Assembly: GCF_025639805.1 (NCBI RefSeq)
Contig: NZ_CP106735.1
Span: forward strand, 2,258,501-2,322,500
Length of the DNA stretch: 64,000 bases
Direction of reading: 5' to 3'
Source of the DNA: Reichenbachiella carrageenanivorans
Lineage (GTDB): Bacteria; Bacteroidota; Bacteroidia; Cytophagales; Cyclobacteriaceae
The position numbers and the translations under genes are program-made. The notes under the pieces were generated by a model, which was not told the DNA's origin, searched no databases, and saw only the letters and a list, made by a program, of their open reading frames with translations. Each line of letters starts with the position of its first letter. Position 1 is the stretch's first letter. Shown piece after piece: positions 8,776-18,222 of this stretch.

Positions 8776-10365
8776 TTATTTCACCACTTCTTCTAGCTCT
8801 TCTACAGCGTCTTGTTCGATTTGATTTTTGAACCCAATCAATTCAAGTTTAATATTCTTGGATTTGGCATTGATTTTATAATCTTCAATAAGCTCTAATA
8901 CATCCCAATGGATGTCCTTGGATCGAGTCGCATCGATGATTACATGAGAGTTTTCAGGAAGTAGACCAAAGGTTTTAATAAACCCAGCTTTGTTGAGGAA
9001 ACTCACATCTTCAGACAATTCTATTCTGATAGGTTCTCCTTCTTTTACCTGATTTGGATCGAAGTGATATGGCGTTTTGAAGTTATTCCATAGGATAAAT
9101 ACAGCTGCTACAGCTAGTCCGAGACCGATACCCGTAAGCAGGTCTGAGAATACGATCGCTACGATAGTCACCATAAAGGAGTAAAACTGCGATGACCCGG
9201 TTTTATACATGGCCTTGAAGATAGAAGGTTTTACTAATTTGTATCCTACTACAAGCAGTACCGCAGCCAAACTTGCCAATGGAATGAGGTTGAGTACATG
9301 GGGGATCGCTATTACACAGAGCAAGAGCATTAAACCATGGAAAAATGCTGAAGCTCTGGTTTTACCTCCAGATTGTATGTTGGCAGATGTTCTTACGATC
9401 ACCTGAGTGATAGGTAACCCACCGATCAAGCCAGAAACCGAGTTGCCAATACCTTGTGCAATAAGCTCTCGGTTGGTAGGTGTAATCCGACGTTCAGGAT
9501 CCATTTTGTCAGCAGCTTCTACACTCAGCAGTGTTTCTATACTGGCTATGATGGCTATTGTGAATGCGACTACGTAAGTTTTATGCTCTGCAAGCATAGC
9601 AAAATTAGGAGTGGTGAATTGACCGAAAAACTCACCCATCGATTGAGTAACGGGGATATTCACTACATGATCTCCATGTAAAGAAAGAAATTCATTGCCT
9701 TCGAAGAGTACATTCAAACCAATGCCTGCTCCGACGGCTACGAGTGGACCATTGATGATTTTTGTGAAACTCAATTTTTTCATAAAAGGGAGATCCCAAA
9801 TCAATATAAGTGCGAGCCCTACAATACTGATCACCATTGCGCCAGGGGTGATGTTTTCCCAAGCATAAAACAATTCTGAAAAAGTATTGTGTCCATCAGG
9901 TTGGAAAAAGTCCATATCACCTTCGTGATCTAAATCATAGCCAAAAGCATGGGGGATTTGTTTGAGGATAATGATCACACCGATACCAGAAAGCATACCT
10001 TTGATGACGGAAGAGGGGAGGTAATAGGCAAAGACACCAGTTTTGAATACTCCTAGAAGTACTTGAATAATGCCTGCGATGACTACTGCTGTAAGGAAAT
10101 TTTCGAAACTGCCCATGTCGCCAATGGCTGTGAGTACAATGACTGCAAGTCCTGCAGCTGGCCCACTTACTCCGAGTTGGGATTGGCTGATCAGCGCGAC
10201 GACAATACCACCTACAATACCGGCAATGATACCTGAAAACAAAGGCGCTCCCGACGCCAATGCAATTCCTAAACAAAGTGGAACGGCAACTAAAAAAACG
10301 ACCAAACTGGCCGGCAGATCACTTCCTATGTGATCAAAAAATCCATTTTTTTCTGTATTCTTCAT
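8776..10365 (-). CDS. SulP (SLC26-like) inorganic anion transporter with STAS domain
   Basis: A 529-residue inner-membrane transporter. The N-terminal three quarters holds about 12-14 hydrophobic segments, with the SulP signatures DLPASLVVFLVAVPLCLGIA at the start and GIGNSVSGLIGGLPITQVIV in the middle, plus ETLLSVEAADKM. The last ~100 residues form a cytoplasmic STAS domain (IRIELSEDVSFLNKAG and HVIIDATRSKDIHWDVLELI). Relatives carry sulfate, bicarbonate or other anions. In Bacteroidota this subtype is often next to a carbonic anhydrase, but none is seen here, so the substrate is left open. The start ATG is followed within 80 bases upstream by the small membrane protein gene on the same strand. 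Confidence 0.93.
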   Translation of the reverse strand: MKNTEKNGFFDHIGSDLPASLVVFLVAVPLCLGIALASGAPLFSGIIAGIVGGIVVALISQSQLGVSGPAAGLAVIVLTAIGDMGSFENFLTAVVIAGIIQVLLGVFKTGVFAYYLPSSVIKGMLSGIGVIIILKQIPHAFGYDLDHEGDMDFFQPDGHNTFSELFYAWENITPGAMVISIVGLALILIWDLPFMKKLSFTKIINGPLVAVGAGIGLNVLFEGNEFLSLHGDHVVNIPVTQSMGEFFGQFTTPNFAMLAEHKTYVVAFTIAIIASIETLLSVEAADKMDPERRITPTNRELIAQGIGNSVSGLIGGLPITQVIVRTSANIQSGGKTRASAFFHGLMLLLCVIAIPHVLNLIPLASLAAVLLVVGYKLVKPSIFKAMYKTGSSQFYSFMVTIVAIVFSDLLTGIGLGLAVAAVFILWNNFKTPYHFDPNQVKEGEPIRIELSEDVSFLNKAGFIKTFGLLPENSHVIIDATRSKDIHWDVLELIEDYKINAKSKNIKLELIGFKNQIEQDAVEELEEVVK

Positions 10366-10444
10366 GATGCAAAAATGTAAAACTAGGCTTGACTGCCTAT
10401 TTGATTCAAATGACTATTAAAGTATGTGGGGTACAAGGTGGCCG

Positions 10445-10777
10445 TTAGCTGGCTATAGTCATGTGATCTGGCGGGGGAGTAATTACGGGAAGGTAGCGTT
10501 GCTGAAAGAGGGGAATAAACCTCATCGTATTGCCAAGGTTTTTGAAGACAAAAGCTAAGTTGTCTGCCTGATATATGTCGTATTGGAGACTTTCTTTGTG
10601 CTCCTTGTTCTCTTTTTTTTCTTCACTAGATGATTGGCCGTCCATATCAGCTTCTTCCATATTGGCTTTTTGGCGGAGCGTATTATAGTCGGGGAGTACA
10701 GCAGAAATCACAAAACTGATCGTCATAAGAATGACCAGCGCATGGGTTGCAGCTTTTGTGAATTTCGTTTTGTTCAT
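10445..10777 (-). CDS. Small single-pass membrane protein, unknown function
   Basis: I do not recognise this 110-residue protein. Visible features are an N-terminal hydrophobic segment at residues 12-28 (ALVILMTISFVISAVLP) that could be a signal anchor, a strongly charged Glu/Lys/Ser-rich linker at about residues 40-65, and a short C-terminal part ending in a Pro-rich stretch (VITPPPDH). The ATG is clear, and the codon pattern (third-position choices like its neighbours) supports a real gene. It lies 79 bases upstream of the SulP gene on the same strand, so co-transcription and an accessory role in transport are possible but not shown. Confidence 0.6.
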   Translation of the reverse strand: MNKTKFTKAATHALVILMTISFVISAVLPDYNTLRQKANMEEADMDGQSSSEEKKENKEHKESLQYDIYQADNLAFVFKNLGNTMRFIPLFQQRYLPVITPPPDHMTIAS

Positions 10778-11048
10778 ATTTTTTGTTGCCCAAGATCATA
10801 TTGGCCTTCGGTAAATTTCAGTCTTTTTTACTGATATTCAAACAAAATAGTTGCGTTATGTTACTGTTATCTGATTGAGTGTATAGATGGGTTGTGAAAA
10901 GTTATCATGAAATGACAAATTTTTGCACTTGCTACACGTTCTGTTTCGTGAGAACCACAATAAATTCATGGCTCGTAAGGCAGGTTTAGCGAAAGCGATT
11001 ACTTTTGAGGCTTTAATGAAATCTAACGAGATACAAATCAAATCAAAC

Positions 11049-11795
11049 ATGGGTTTATTACAAGGAAAAACTGCTTTGGTGACAGGTGCTTCTAAAGGTA
11101 TCGGTCGAGCCATTGCGATGAAATATGCCGAACAAGGCGCTAATGTGGCATTCACTTACTTGTCTAGTGTAGAAAGAGGTGAGGCTTTAGTAAAAGAGCT
11201 TGAAGCCAAAGGCGTACAGGCCAAAGGATACCGTTCGGATGCCTCTGAGTATGCAGCAGCAGAGGAGTTGATCAATAACGTAGTAGCGGACTTTGGGAGC
11301 CTAGATATTTTAGTAAACAATGCTGGAATCACTAAGGATAACCTACTCATGAGAATGACGGAAGAAATGTGGGACGATGTGATCAACGTTAACCTAAAAT
11401 CATGTTTTAATACAGTGAAATGCGCGACTCGTACGTTTATGAAACAGAAATCTGGGTCGATCATCAATATTACCTCTGTAGTGGGTGTGAAAGGCAATGC
11501 TGGTCAGGCCAATTATGCAGCTTCTAAGGCGGGTATTATTGGTTTTACTAAATCGGTGGCCTTGGAACTTGGATCTAGAAATATCAGATGTAATGCTGTA
11601 GCTCCAGGGTTTATCGAAACGGAAATGACCGAAGTACTCGATGAGAAAACAGTGCAAGGTTGGAGAGATGCTATTCCGATGAAGCGTGGCGGTCAACCAG
11701 ATGAAGTGGCAGATTGCTGCGTATTCCTTGGATCGGATCAGTCTACTTATATATCGGGTCAGGTGATTCAGGTCGATGGAGCTATGTTGACCTAA
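11049..11795 (+). CDS. fabG: 3-oxoacyl-[acyl-carrier-protein] reductase
   Basis: A 248-residue short-chain dehydrogenase/reductase that reduces beta-ketoacyl-ACP with NADPH in each round of fatty acid elongation. It shows the Rossmann motif TGASKGIGRAIA near the N-terminus, the NNAG motif (LVNNAGITKDNLLMRM, typical of FabG), and the catalytic triad residues S143, Y156 and K160 (NYAASKAG). It ends in a FabG-like tail, DQSTYISGQVIQVDGAM. The open frame extends to 10923, but family alignment places the start at the ATG at 11049 (MGLLQGKTALVTG). No other fatty acid synthesis gene lies beside it. Confidence 0.95.
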   Translation: MGLLQGKTALVTGASKGIGRAIAMKYAEQGANVAFTYLSSVERGEALVKELEAKGVQAKGYRSDASEYAAAEELINNVVADFGSLDILVNNAGITKDNLLMRMTEEMWDDVINVNLKSCFNTVKCATRTFMKQKSGSIINITSVVGVKGNAGQANYAASKAGIIGFTKSVALELGSRNIRCNAVAPGFIETEMTEVLDEKTVQGWRDAIPMKRGGQPDEVADCCVFLGSDQSTYISGQVIQVDGAMLT

Positions 11796-11993
11796 ATTCA
11801 AAATAAATCTAGTCGGATCGCTCGCTATTTGGTCGAGTGATCCGTTCTGGTAAGTGTGGTATTATCGGATATCCTGTCGTCTGAAATGAATTGCTTTGAA
11901 GCAAAAGATATAAAGATCACGCTCCTTTTCTTTTCCATGCCCAATCACTATCTTCATTTTTTCGTTATTACACTTTCATCATAAGTTGAAAAA

Positions 11994-14060
11994 TTGCCAG
12001 ATTTAATCATTGAACAATCAGTTTGGTATATCCCGCTTTGCTTGCTTCTGGCTGCAGGTATTTCCTATTTGGTTTACACCAAGAAAGCACCTTGGGGTCG
12101 TGTCACCAATGGTCTATTGGCTGGCTTAAGGTTCGTTTTAATTTTCCTGCTTGCTTTATTGTTGTTGAACCCACTACTCAATCAGTTGGTGCAAGAAGTA
12201 GAGCAACCCTCTTTTGTAATTGCAGTGGACAATTCGGAGTCTATGGTGCAAGGGGAAGATTCTTTAGCTATAAAGAATTTGATGACCTCTGTAGAACAAT
12301 TACGAAGCAGATTAGCCTCTAGGCAGTTTGTCGTAGATATACATACGCTTAATGCCAAAGGTGTAGCGCCAAATGCTATCATATTTGATCAAAAGACAAC
12401 CAATCTAGATCGTTGGTTGAGGGATATACAATCGGACTACGAAGGTAAGAACCTTGGAGGAGTCTATTTGATTTCTGATGGTAAATACAATCAAGGCACG
12501 TCACCCGCTTATTATCCTTATAATTACAAGGTTTTTGCTTTAGGTGCTGGAGATACTACGCAGCAGCAGGACTTAGTATTGCAAAATGTACTCTACAATA
12601 AAATTGCTTATCAAGGCAATAGATTTCCCGTAGTGGTAGAGATAGTCAATCACGGCTATGCTAATCAAAAGGCTCGATTGGAAATCCGAAGCAATGGAAA
12701 AGTGCTTGCCCAGAAAGAGGTGAAATTTAAAACCAAAGAAGGCTTGACAGCTGTTGAATTGGAAGTGGATGCAGGCGAAAAAGGTATGCAGCAGTTGGAT
12801 TTGAGGTTGCAAGTGCTGGAAGATGAGGCCACTACTTCTAACAATTTCAGAAGGATATTTGTAGATGTAGTAGATGGTAAGCAGAAGATATTGTTAGTAG
12901 CACCCACACCGCACCCAGACATCAAGATGCTGGCAGCCGTAATCGAAAAAAACCAAAACTATGAATTGACGATTTATGTGCCAGGACTTACCGAACCCAA
13001 AACGGAGAAGTACGATCTCGTTATTGCTCATCAGGCCTATAGCCGATATGCTAAAGCTAATGATGCAGTAAAGGATCAACGAAAAAAAGGTGTCCCTGTG
13101 CTAATGATCTTTGGAGAACGATCTAATGTTTTGGTGGCGAGTCGAACAGAAGAATTATTTACATTAAAGCAAAAAGGGGCAAAGAGAGACTTGATTTTTG
13201 GAGCCGTCAATGATGACTTTTCTTTGTTCTCTATGTCAGATGATATACGGACCAATTTTAGAAACTATCCGCCAGTGAGTGTGCCATATGGCGATGTCCT
13301 ATTGCCAGCCAACGCTGAAGTACTACTATATCAGCGAGTGGGGAGTATACAAACCGACAAGCCACTGATGTACCTGAACGAACAAAACGGAGTGAAGTCA
13401 GCCTTCTTATTAGCTGAAGGGTTTTGGAAGTGGCGAATGCAGGAAATTGCTACTACCGATGCGTCTGATTCGTTCGATGATCTGTTTCTTAAAACCATTC
13501 AATATTTGAGTACCAAAGTGGATAAGAGGAAATTCAAGTTCTACCCTTCTAGTAATACCTATTTTGAGAATGAAACGGTGAGTTTTCATGCTGAAATTTA
13601 TAACCAAATTTATGAGCGAATATATGGGTTGCAGATAGGTGTGACTATTGCAGATGAAAGAGGAATGGTGAAAGAATACAATTTTACGCCAAGTTCTACC
13701 TATTCTAGGTTAGAGATATCCAGCCTGGTGCCAGGCCTTTATAGTTATAAAGCGAAGGTTGATTTGAATGGAAAGTCTGAGGTGGTTCGTGGTAAGTTTT
13801 CCATCAAAGAATTACAGCTGGAGACACTAGATCAAGTGGCCGATTTTGATTTGCTACGGCAATTGGCTCACCATACCGAAGGAAGGTTTTACACCAGTAT
13901 GGATCAGCTTTTGGCTGACGTGGATCATGCCGAACTTAAGGGAGTCATTCATACTCAGGAGGATATTTTTCCTGTCATTCATCTCAAGTGGATATTATTT
14001 GTCTTACTTACTTTGGCAACTGTTGAATGGTTTATACGGAAGTATAATGGAGGGTATTGA
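11994..14060 (+). CDS. Membrane-anchored VWA-domain protein
   Basis: A 688-residue protein with two hydrophobic segments at the N-terminus (about residues 10-27 and 40-60), then a von Willebrand A-like domain whose MIDAS motif is DNSES (DxSxS) in FVIAVDNSESMVQGEDS and which continues through GGVYLISDGKYNQG. The middle has Ig-like and glutamine-amidotransferase-like segments (QKILLVAPTPHPDIKMLA). A final transmembrane helix sits at the C-terminus (HLKWILFVLLTLATVEWFI). This architecture occurs in Bacteroidota orphan relatives of BatA-type proteins; the function is unknown. The start is a TTG at 11994: an in-frame TAA lies at 11982 and no ATG or GTG is available before the first membrane helix. 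Confidence 0.8.
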   Translation: MPDLIIEQSVWYIPLCLLLAAGISYLVYTKKAPWGRVTNGLLAGLRFVLIFLLALLLLNPLLNQLVQEVEQPSFVIAVDNSESMVQGEDSLAIKNLMTSVEQLRSRLASRQFVVDIHTLNAKGVAPNAIIFDQKTTNLDRWLRDIQSDYEGKNLGGVYLISDGKYNQGTSPAYYPYNYKVFALGAGDTTQQQDLVLQNVLYNKIAYQGNRFPVVVEIVNHGYANQKARLEIRSNGKVLAQKEVKFKTKEGLTAVELEVDAGEKGMQQLDLRLQVLEDEATTSNNFRRIFVDVVDGKQKILLVAPTPHPDIKMLAAVIEKNQNYELTIYVPGLTEPKTEKYDLVIAHQAYSRYAKANDAVKDQRKKGVPVLMIFGERSNVLVASRTEELFTLKQKGAKRDLIFGAVNDDFSLFSMSDDIRTNFRNYPPVSVPYGDVLLPANAEVLLYQRVGSIQTDKPLMYLNEQNGVKSAFLLAEGFWKWRMQEIATTDASDSFDDLFLKTIQYLSTKVDKRKFKFYPSSNTYFENETVSFHAEIYNQIYERIYGLQIGVTIADERGMVKEYNFTPSSTYSRLEISSLVPGLYSYKAKVDLNGKSEVVRGKFSIKELQLETLDQVADFDLLRQLAHHTEGRFYTSMDQLLADVDHAELKGVIHTQEDIFPVIHLKWILFVLLTLATVEWFIRKYNGGY

Positions 14061-14081
14061 TCTCATTCTGAAAATGGTGTG

Positions 14082-14125
14082 GACACAAAAAAGGTCAGGA
14101 TTTAAATCCTGACCTTTTTTGTGTC
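14082..14125. terminator. Bidirectional terminator, perfect 22-bp palindrome
   Basis: Positions 14082-14103 are perfectly complementary to 14104-14125. A-runs and T-runs flank the GGTCAGGATTT core, so it can end transcription from the VWA gene (plus) and from clpC (minus), which converge here. Confidence 0.9.
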
Positions 14126-14140
14126 TATCAATGGAGGAAA

Positions 14141-16702
14141 TTATTCCTCTTCTTTTTTCTCCTTTTTTGAGGATTTTTTCTTCTTTATCGAGATAGATAA
14201 GACTTCGTCCTTGTCTTTGTGATCCGCTATGAGGGTTTCCCCTTCGGTCAATTCACCTTTTAGGATCTCTTCAGCAACTGGATCTTCCAAGTACTTTTGA
14301 ATTGCTCTGTTGAGTGGTCTCGCTCCATACTGAGCATCATAACCTTTTTCAGACAAGAAGTCCTTAGCGCTATCAGTCAATTCGATGTTGTATCCAAGGT
14401 CTATGATTCTACTCAATAGTTTATCCAAGATGATATCGATGATTTTGTGAATATGCTCTCTTTCTAAAGAGTTGAAAGTGATCACATCATCTAAACGATT
14501 CAAAAACTCAGGGCTAAATGTTTTCTTCAAAGCACTTTGGATGGTAGATTTCATCACCTCATCCAAATTGTCCTTCTTGTTTTTGTTCATAAAGCCGATA
14601 CCCGCACCGAAGTCTTTCAAATCACGAACCCCAATGTTGGACGTCATGATAATAATCGTGTTGCGAAAATCTACTTTGCGCCCCAAACCATCAGTTAAGA
14701 TACCATCGTCGAGTACTTGAAGCAGGATGTTGAATACATCAGGATGAGCTTTTTCTATTTCATCCAATAACACTACACTGTAAGGTTTTCTTCTAACCTT
14801 TTCGGTCAATTGTCCACCCTCTTCGTAACCTACGTATCCTGGAGGTGCTCCTACAAGTCTTGATACTGAAAATTTCTCCATATACTCACTCATGTCGATT
14901 CTTACAATGGAGTCCTCCTTGTCGAATAAGTATTGAGAAAGTACTTTGGCCAACTCTGTTTTACCTACACCAGTAGGGCCTAGGAATACGAATGAACCAA
15001 TTGGCTTTTTAGGGTCTTTTAGTCCTACACGTGTTCTTTGAATGGCTCTTGCCAATTTGTCGATCACTTCGTCTTGTCCAATGATCTTTTTCTTTAGATC
15101 ATCTTTCATTCCGAGTAGTTTATTACTCTCTTTTTGAGCCACTCGCTTGGCAGGTACTCCAGTCATCATGGCGATTACTTCTGCCACATTTTCCTCGTCT
15201 ACCGTGTATCGTTGAGATTTGGTCTCTTCTTCCCATTTGGCTTTGGCCAATTCCAACTGCTCGATGAGTTTCTTTTCTTTGTCTCTTAGTTGTGCTGCTT
15301 CTTCGTACTTCTGGCTTTTTACCACCTGATTTTTTTGCACCTTGATGTCTTCGATAGATTCCTCTAAGCTTACAATTTCGTCAGGCACATAGATGTTGTT
15401 GATGTGCACTCTGGAGCCAGCTTCGTCCATTACATCTATGGCCTTGTCAGGCAAAAATCTATCACTAATGTAGCGGTCTGATAATTTCACACAAGCTTCG
15501 ATAGCCTCTTCCGTATAGTTTACGTTGTGGTGACTCTCGTATTTATCTTTGATGTTATGTAGAATTTGTTTGGTTTCCTCTACTGTAGTGGCATCTACCA
15601 TTACAATCTGGAATCTACGTGCGAGCGCACCATCTTTTTCTATATACTGTCTGTATTCATCTAATGTAGTGGCTCCGATGCATTGGATTTCTCCACGTGC
15701 AAGCGCTGGCTTAAACATGTTGGACGCATCGAGAGAGCCGGAAGCCCCTCCTGCACCTACAATCGTATGCAACTCATCAATGAATAGAATCACTTCTGGA
15801 GATTTTTCAATCTCATTCATCACAGCTTTCATGCGTTCTTCGAACTGGCCTCTGTATTTGGTGCCAGCTACTAATGAAGCTAAATCTAGCGTAACGACTC
15901 TTTTGCCAAAGAGTACACGCGATACTTTTTTCTGAATGATACGAAGAGCTAAGCCCTCTGCAATCGCAGTTTTACCTACGCCAGGTTCTCCAATGAGAAT
16001 TGGGTTGTTTTTCTTTCTCCTGCTGAGTACTTGAGCTACACGTTCTATTTCTTTATCACGACCCACTATCGGATCTAGCGCATCGTCTTCTGCCATTTTA
16101 GTCAGGTCGCGACCAAAATTATCAAGCACAGGAGTTCTTGATTTATCGCCACCTTTAGCGGTTTCCTTACTTGACGAAGCTCCGCCTCCAGCACCACTGC
16201 CTGAACCAAAGAGTCTAGAAGAGTCTTCGTCTGGTTCGTCAGTATCTGACGAGCCCATGGGATGTTCTGTTTGGTATTCGAGTAGTTCTTTTACTACATC
16301 ATAGGCTACGTCAAATTTGTCTAAAATTTGCGTACCGATATTGTCCTCATCCCTCAATATAGAAAGCAGCAAATGTTCAGTGCCAATTAAATGGCTTTTG
16401 AATATTTTAGCTTCTAGATATGTGATTTTTAAAACCTTTTCTGACTGTCGAGTCAAAGGTATATTAGCCAAATTTTTGACGTTATTGGTAGCCGACCCTT
16501 TTGTGGCCTTTTCTATCGAAGCTCTTAGTTCGTCCAAAGACACTCCTAATTTTTTCAATAAGCTTACCGCTACACCTTCTCCTTCGCGGATCATTCCTAA
16601 GATCAAATGCTCAGTCCCGATGTAATCATGACCCAGTCTCAATGCCTCTTCTCTACTGAGAGAAATGACTTCCTTTACCCTATTTGAAAACTTTGCTTCC
16701 AT
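14141..16702 (-). CDS. clpC: ATP-dependent Clp protease ATP-binding subunit ClpC
   Basis: An 853-residue Hsp100 unfoldase that feeds substrates to ClpP. The order is: Clp-N double repeat at residues 1-145 ([31 protein letters not shown]); a Gly/Ser-rich linker; AAA-1 with Walker [14 protein letters not shown] and Walker [16 protein letters not shown]; a UVR-like middle segment ([20 protein letters not shown]), which marks ClpC rather than ClpB; AAA-2 with [12 protein letters not shown] and [11 protein letters not shown]; and a Lys/Glu-rich C-terminus. ClpP itself is encoded at 29.1 kb. It is transcribed toward the shared palindromic terminator at 14082. The upstream gene (WbqC-like) is on the same strand but separated by about 100 bases. 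Confidence 0.96.
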   Translation of the reverse strand: MEAKFSNRVKEVISLSREEALRLGHDYIGTEHLILGMIREGEGVAVSLLKKLGVSLDELRASIEKATKGSATNNVKNLANIPLTRQSEKVLKITYLEAKIFKSHLIGTEHLLLSILRDEDNIGTQILDKFDVAYDVVKELLEYQTEHPMGSSDTDEPDEDSSRLFGSGSGAGGGASSSKETAKGGDKSRTPVLDNFGRDLTKMAEDDALDPIVGRDKEIERVAQVLSRRKKNNPILIGEPGVGKTAIAEGLALRIIQKKVSRVLFGKRVVTLDLASLVAGTKYRGQFEERMKAVMNEIEKSPEVILFIDELHTIVGAGGASGSLDASNMFKPALARGEIQCIGATTLDEYRQYIEKDGALARRFQIVMVDATTVEETKQILHNIKDKYESHHNVNYTEEAIEACVKLSDRYISDRFLPDKAIDVMDEAGSRVHINNIYVPDEIVSLEESIEDIKVQKNQVVKSQKYEEAAQLRDKEKKLIEQLELAKAKWEEETKSQRYTVDEENVAEVIAMMTGVPAKRVAQKESNKLLGMKDDLKKKIIGQDEVIDKLARAIQRTRVGLKDPKKPIGSFVFLGPTGVGKTELAKVLSQYLFDKEDSIVRIDMSEYMEKFSVSRLVGAPPGYVGYEEGGQLTEKVRRKPYSVVLLDEIEKAHPDVFNILLQVLDDGILTDGLGRKVDFRNTIIIMTSNIGVRDLKDFGAGIGFMNKNKKDNLDEVMKSTIQSALKKTFSPEFLNRLDDVITFNSLEREHIHKIIDIILDKLLSRIIDLGYNIELTDSAKDFLSEKGYDAQYGARPLNRAIQKYLEDPVAEEILKGELTEGETLIADHKDKDEVLSISIKKKKSSKKEKKEEE

Positions 16703-16803
16703 ACGCTACTTTGTGTGTAGTAAAAATAAATTTTAATCTCCTAAAATCTAAACATAAAACATAAAACGAGAGAATTAATTCATTCGTTTTGAAACTTTAA
16801 ATT

Positions 16804-17409
16804 TTACAAGTATTTGTCCGCATCCGGCCCAACACAGCTGAGCAAATCCAGTATGCTGAGGTTAGTAGCAAATTTACTACCAAACAATTGTTGATACGGG
16901 ATTGGGGTGTGATACGCTCTGTAAATATAATCTGATTTGGGATGGATCACTGAACGAACGTCTTCCGTTTCGTTGAACGGGTCTTTTTCGTAGGTGGATG
17001 TGTATTTTATCTCGGTGTCAATATGGAGTATTTTGAGACAGAATGTCAGAATCTCATTATTAAGTACTAAAAGGGAGTCGTGTTTGGTGAAAAGGATTTT
17101 GTGTAAATAAGGTTCGTAATACTCAAAAAAAGGGGATTTGTTATACGCTGATATGATTGCTCTCCAATGATTGTTGAGCCATTTTTGACTGTAGTCAATT
17201 TTAATCTCATCCATTGGGATTTTTTTATTGCCACCTATCATAGGAATGGCTAAGGGTAGTATTCTATCCGAACCTAGTATATAGCAGCGATTGCGATAGG
17301 TTTGTTTAGTAAAATGCTCCTTGGTTTCTATCCAAACTTCATTTCGGTTTTTGAGCAGGCTGAAATATTCTAAGCAAGGAAAATACTGGCTTTCGATTAA
17401 TGTCTTCAT
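16804..17409 (-). CDS. WbqC-like family protein
   Basis: A 201-residue protein matching my recollection of the WbqC family, with SQYFPCLEYFSLL at the N-terminus, LPLAIPMIGGNKKIPMDEI, and a C-terminal NLSILDLLSCVGPDA, which resembles the usual NLSIIDLLFNEG. Family members have been linked to polysaccharide biosynthesis in some bacteria, but no biochemical function is firmly assigned. The start ATG overlaps the stop of the Sua5 gene by four bases (ATGA-type coupling), so the two are translationally coupled. In many Bacteroidota this gene follows lepB; that is not the arrangement here. Confidence 0.75.
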   Translation of the reverse strand: MKTLIESQYFPCLEYFSLLKNRNEVWIETKEHFTKQTYRNRCYILGSDRILPLAIPMIGGNKKIPMDEIKIDYSQKWLNNHWRAIISAYNKSPFFEYYEPYLHKILFTKHDSLLVLNNEILTFCLKILHIDTEIKYTSTYEKDPFNETEDVRSVIHPKSDYIYRAYHTPIPYQQLFGSKFATNLSILDLLSCVGPDADKYL

Positions 17410-18032
17410 AGATAATCATCCAAATTACCAAGTCCTTCTCTAATGAGTTCGGGTTCGTCGCCAGTGCAGTCTACTACTGTACTGGCTGTTATTTCACCAT
17501 ATCCGCCATCAATCACAATATCTACTAGTCCGTTATATTTCTCGAAGATTAATTCTGGGTCGGTAGAATATTCGAGTACTTCGTCGTCATCATGGATAGA
17601 TGTGGTGATGATTGGATTGCCTAGGCTTTTTACGATGTCTCGTGGAATATTATTGTTAGGCACTCTGATGCCGACCGTTTTTTTAGAGGCATTGAGCAAT
17701 TTCGGAACCTTGTTGCTGGCATTGAGAATAAATGTAAATGGGCCAGGGAGTGCTTTTTTCATTAGTTTGAAAACTGGGTTGGGCAGCGAACGAGCATACT
17801 CTGCAATATGACTCAAATCGTAGCAGATAAAGGAAAAATTGGCCTTGCCCTTGATTTGCTTTATTCGCTTGATTTTATCAATGGCTTTGCCATTGATAAT
17901 GCTACATCCTAATCCGTAGACGGTATCCGTAGGGTATATAATTACGCCACCATCTCGAAGTGTTTTCGCAATGGCGTCTATTTTTTGAGGGTCAGGGTTC
18001 TCTTCGTAGAGTTTGATGAATTGTGTATCCAT
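17406..18032 (-). CDS. L-threonylcarbamoyladenylate synthase, Sua5/YciO/YrdC family
   Basis: A 208-residue cytoplasmic enzyme of the YrdC fold. These make threonylcarbamoyl-AMP from threonine, bicarbonate and ATP for the t6A37 modification of ANN-decoding tRNAs. Visible motifs are GGVIIYPTDTVYGLGCSI (substrate-binding N-terminus), RIKQIKGKANFSFI, KKALPGPFTFIL and TVGIRVPNN. The C-terminal Sua5 domain is absent, as in the short TsaC/YciO type. It resembles YciO-like members in length, so an alternative is a YciO paralogue not devoted to t6A. The WbqC-like gene overlaps its 3' end by four bases. Confidence 0.88.
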   Translation of the reverse strand: MDTQFIKLYEENPDPQKIDAIAKTLRDGGVIIYPTDTVYGLGCSIINGKAIDKIKRIKQIKGKANFSFICYDLSHIAEYARSLPNPVFKLMKKALPGPFTFILNASNKVPKLLNASKKTVGIRVPNNNIPRDIVKSLGNPIITTSIHDDDEVLEYSTDPELIFEKYNGLVDIVIDGGYGEITASTVVDCTGDEPELIREGLGNLDDYL

Positions 18033-18209
18033 GATTTGACATTAAAATTAAAACAATTGGCGGATAAAGGAGAGTAGAGAAGAGTAAGATTGAGTAAATC
18101 AAAGTTGGTCTGGGATTTTAGTTTTTATGCGTGCCAGTTATTAGTACTCGGAATGCTAAGAATGAGTAAGAATAAATTTAGCTCTTAGGGATCAAATGAC
18201 GAGTTTCTA

Positions 18210-18217
18210 TATTTTTG
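18210..18217 (+). promoter_or_regulatory. Putative -7 element for mltG
   Basis: TATTTTTG matches TAnnTTTG exactly. Transcription would begin within a base or two of the ATG at 18223, suggesting a leaderless or nearly leaderless mRNA. No clear -33 TTG at 19-21 bases was found. Confidence 0.35.
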
Positions 18218-18222
18218 CCGCG

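Noticed and set aside
9935..10276. 113-codon frame on the minus strand inside the SulP gene
   Set aside because: It overlaps the transporter in another frame and its translation is dominated by Cys, Arg and His, unlike real proteins here.
15549..15935. 128-codon plus-strand frame inside clpC
   Set aside because: It is antisense to a conserved AAA domain and has no start context or homologous features.
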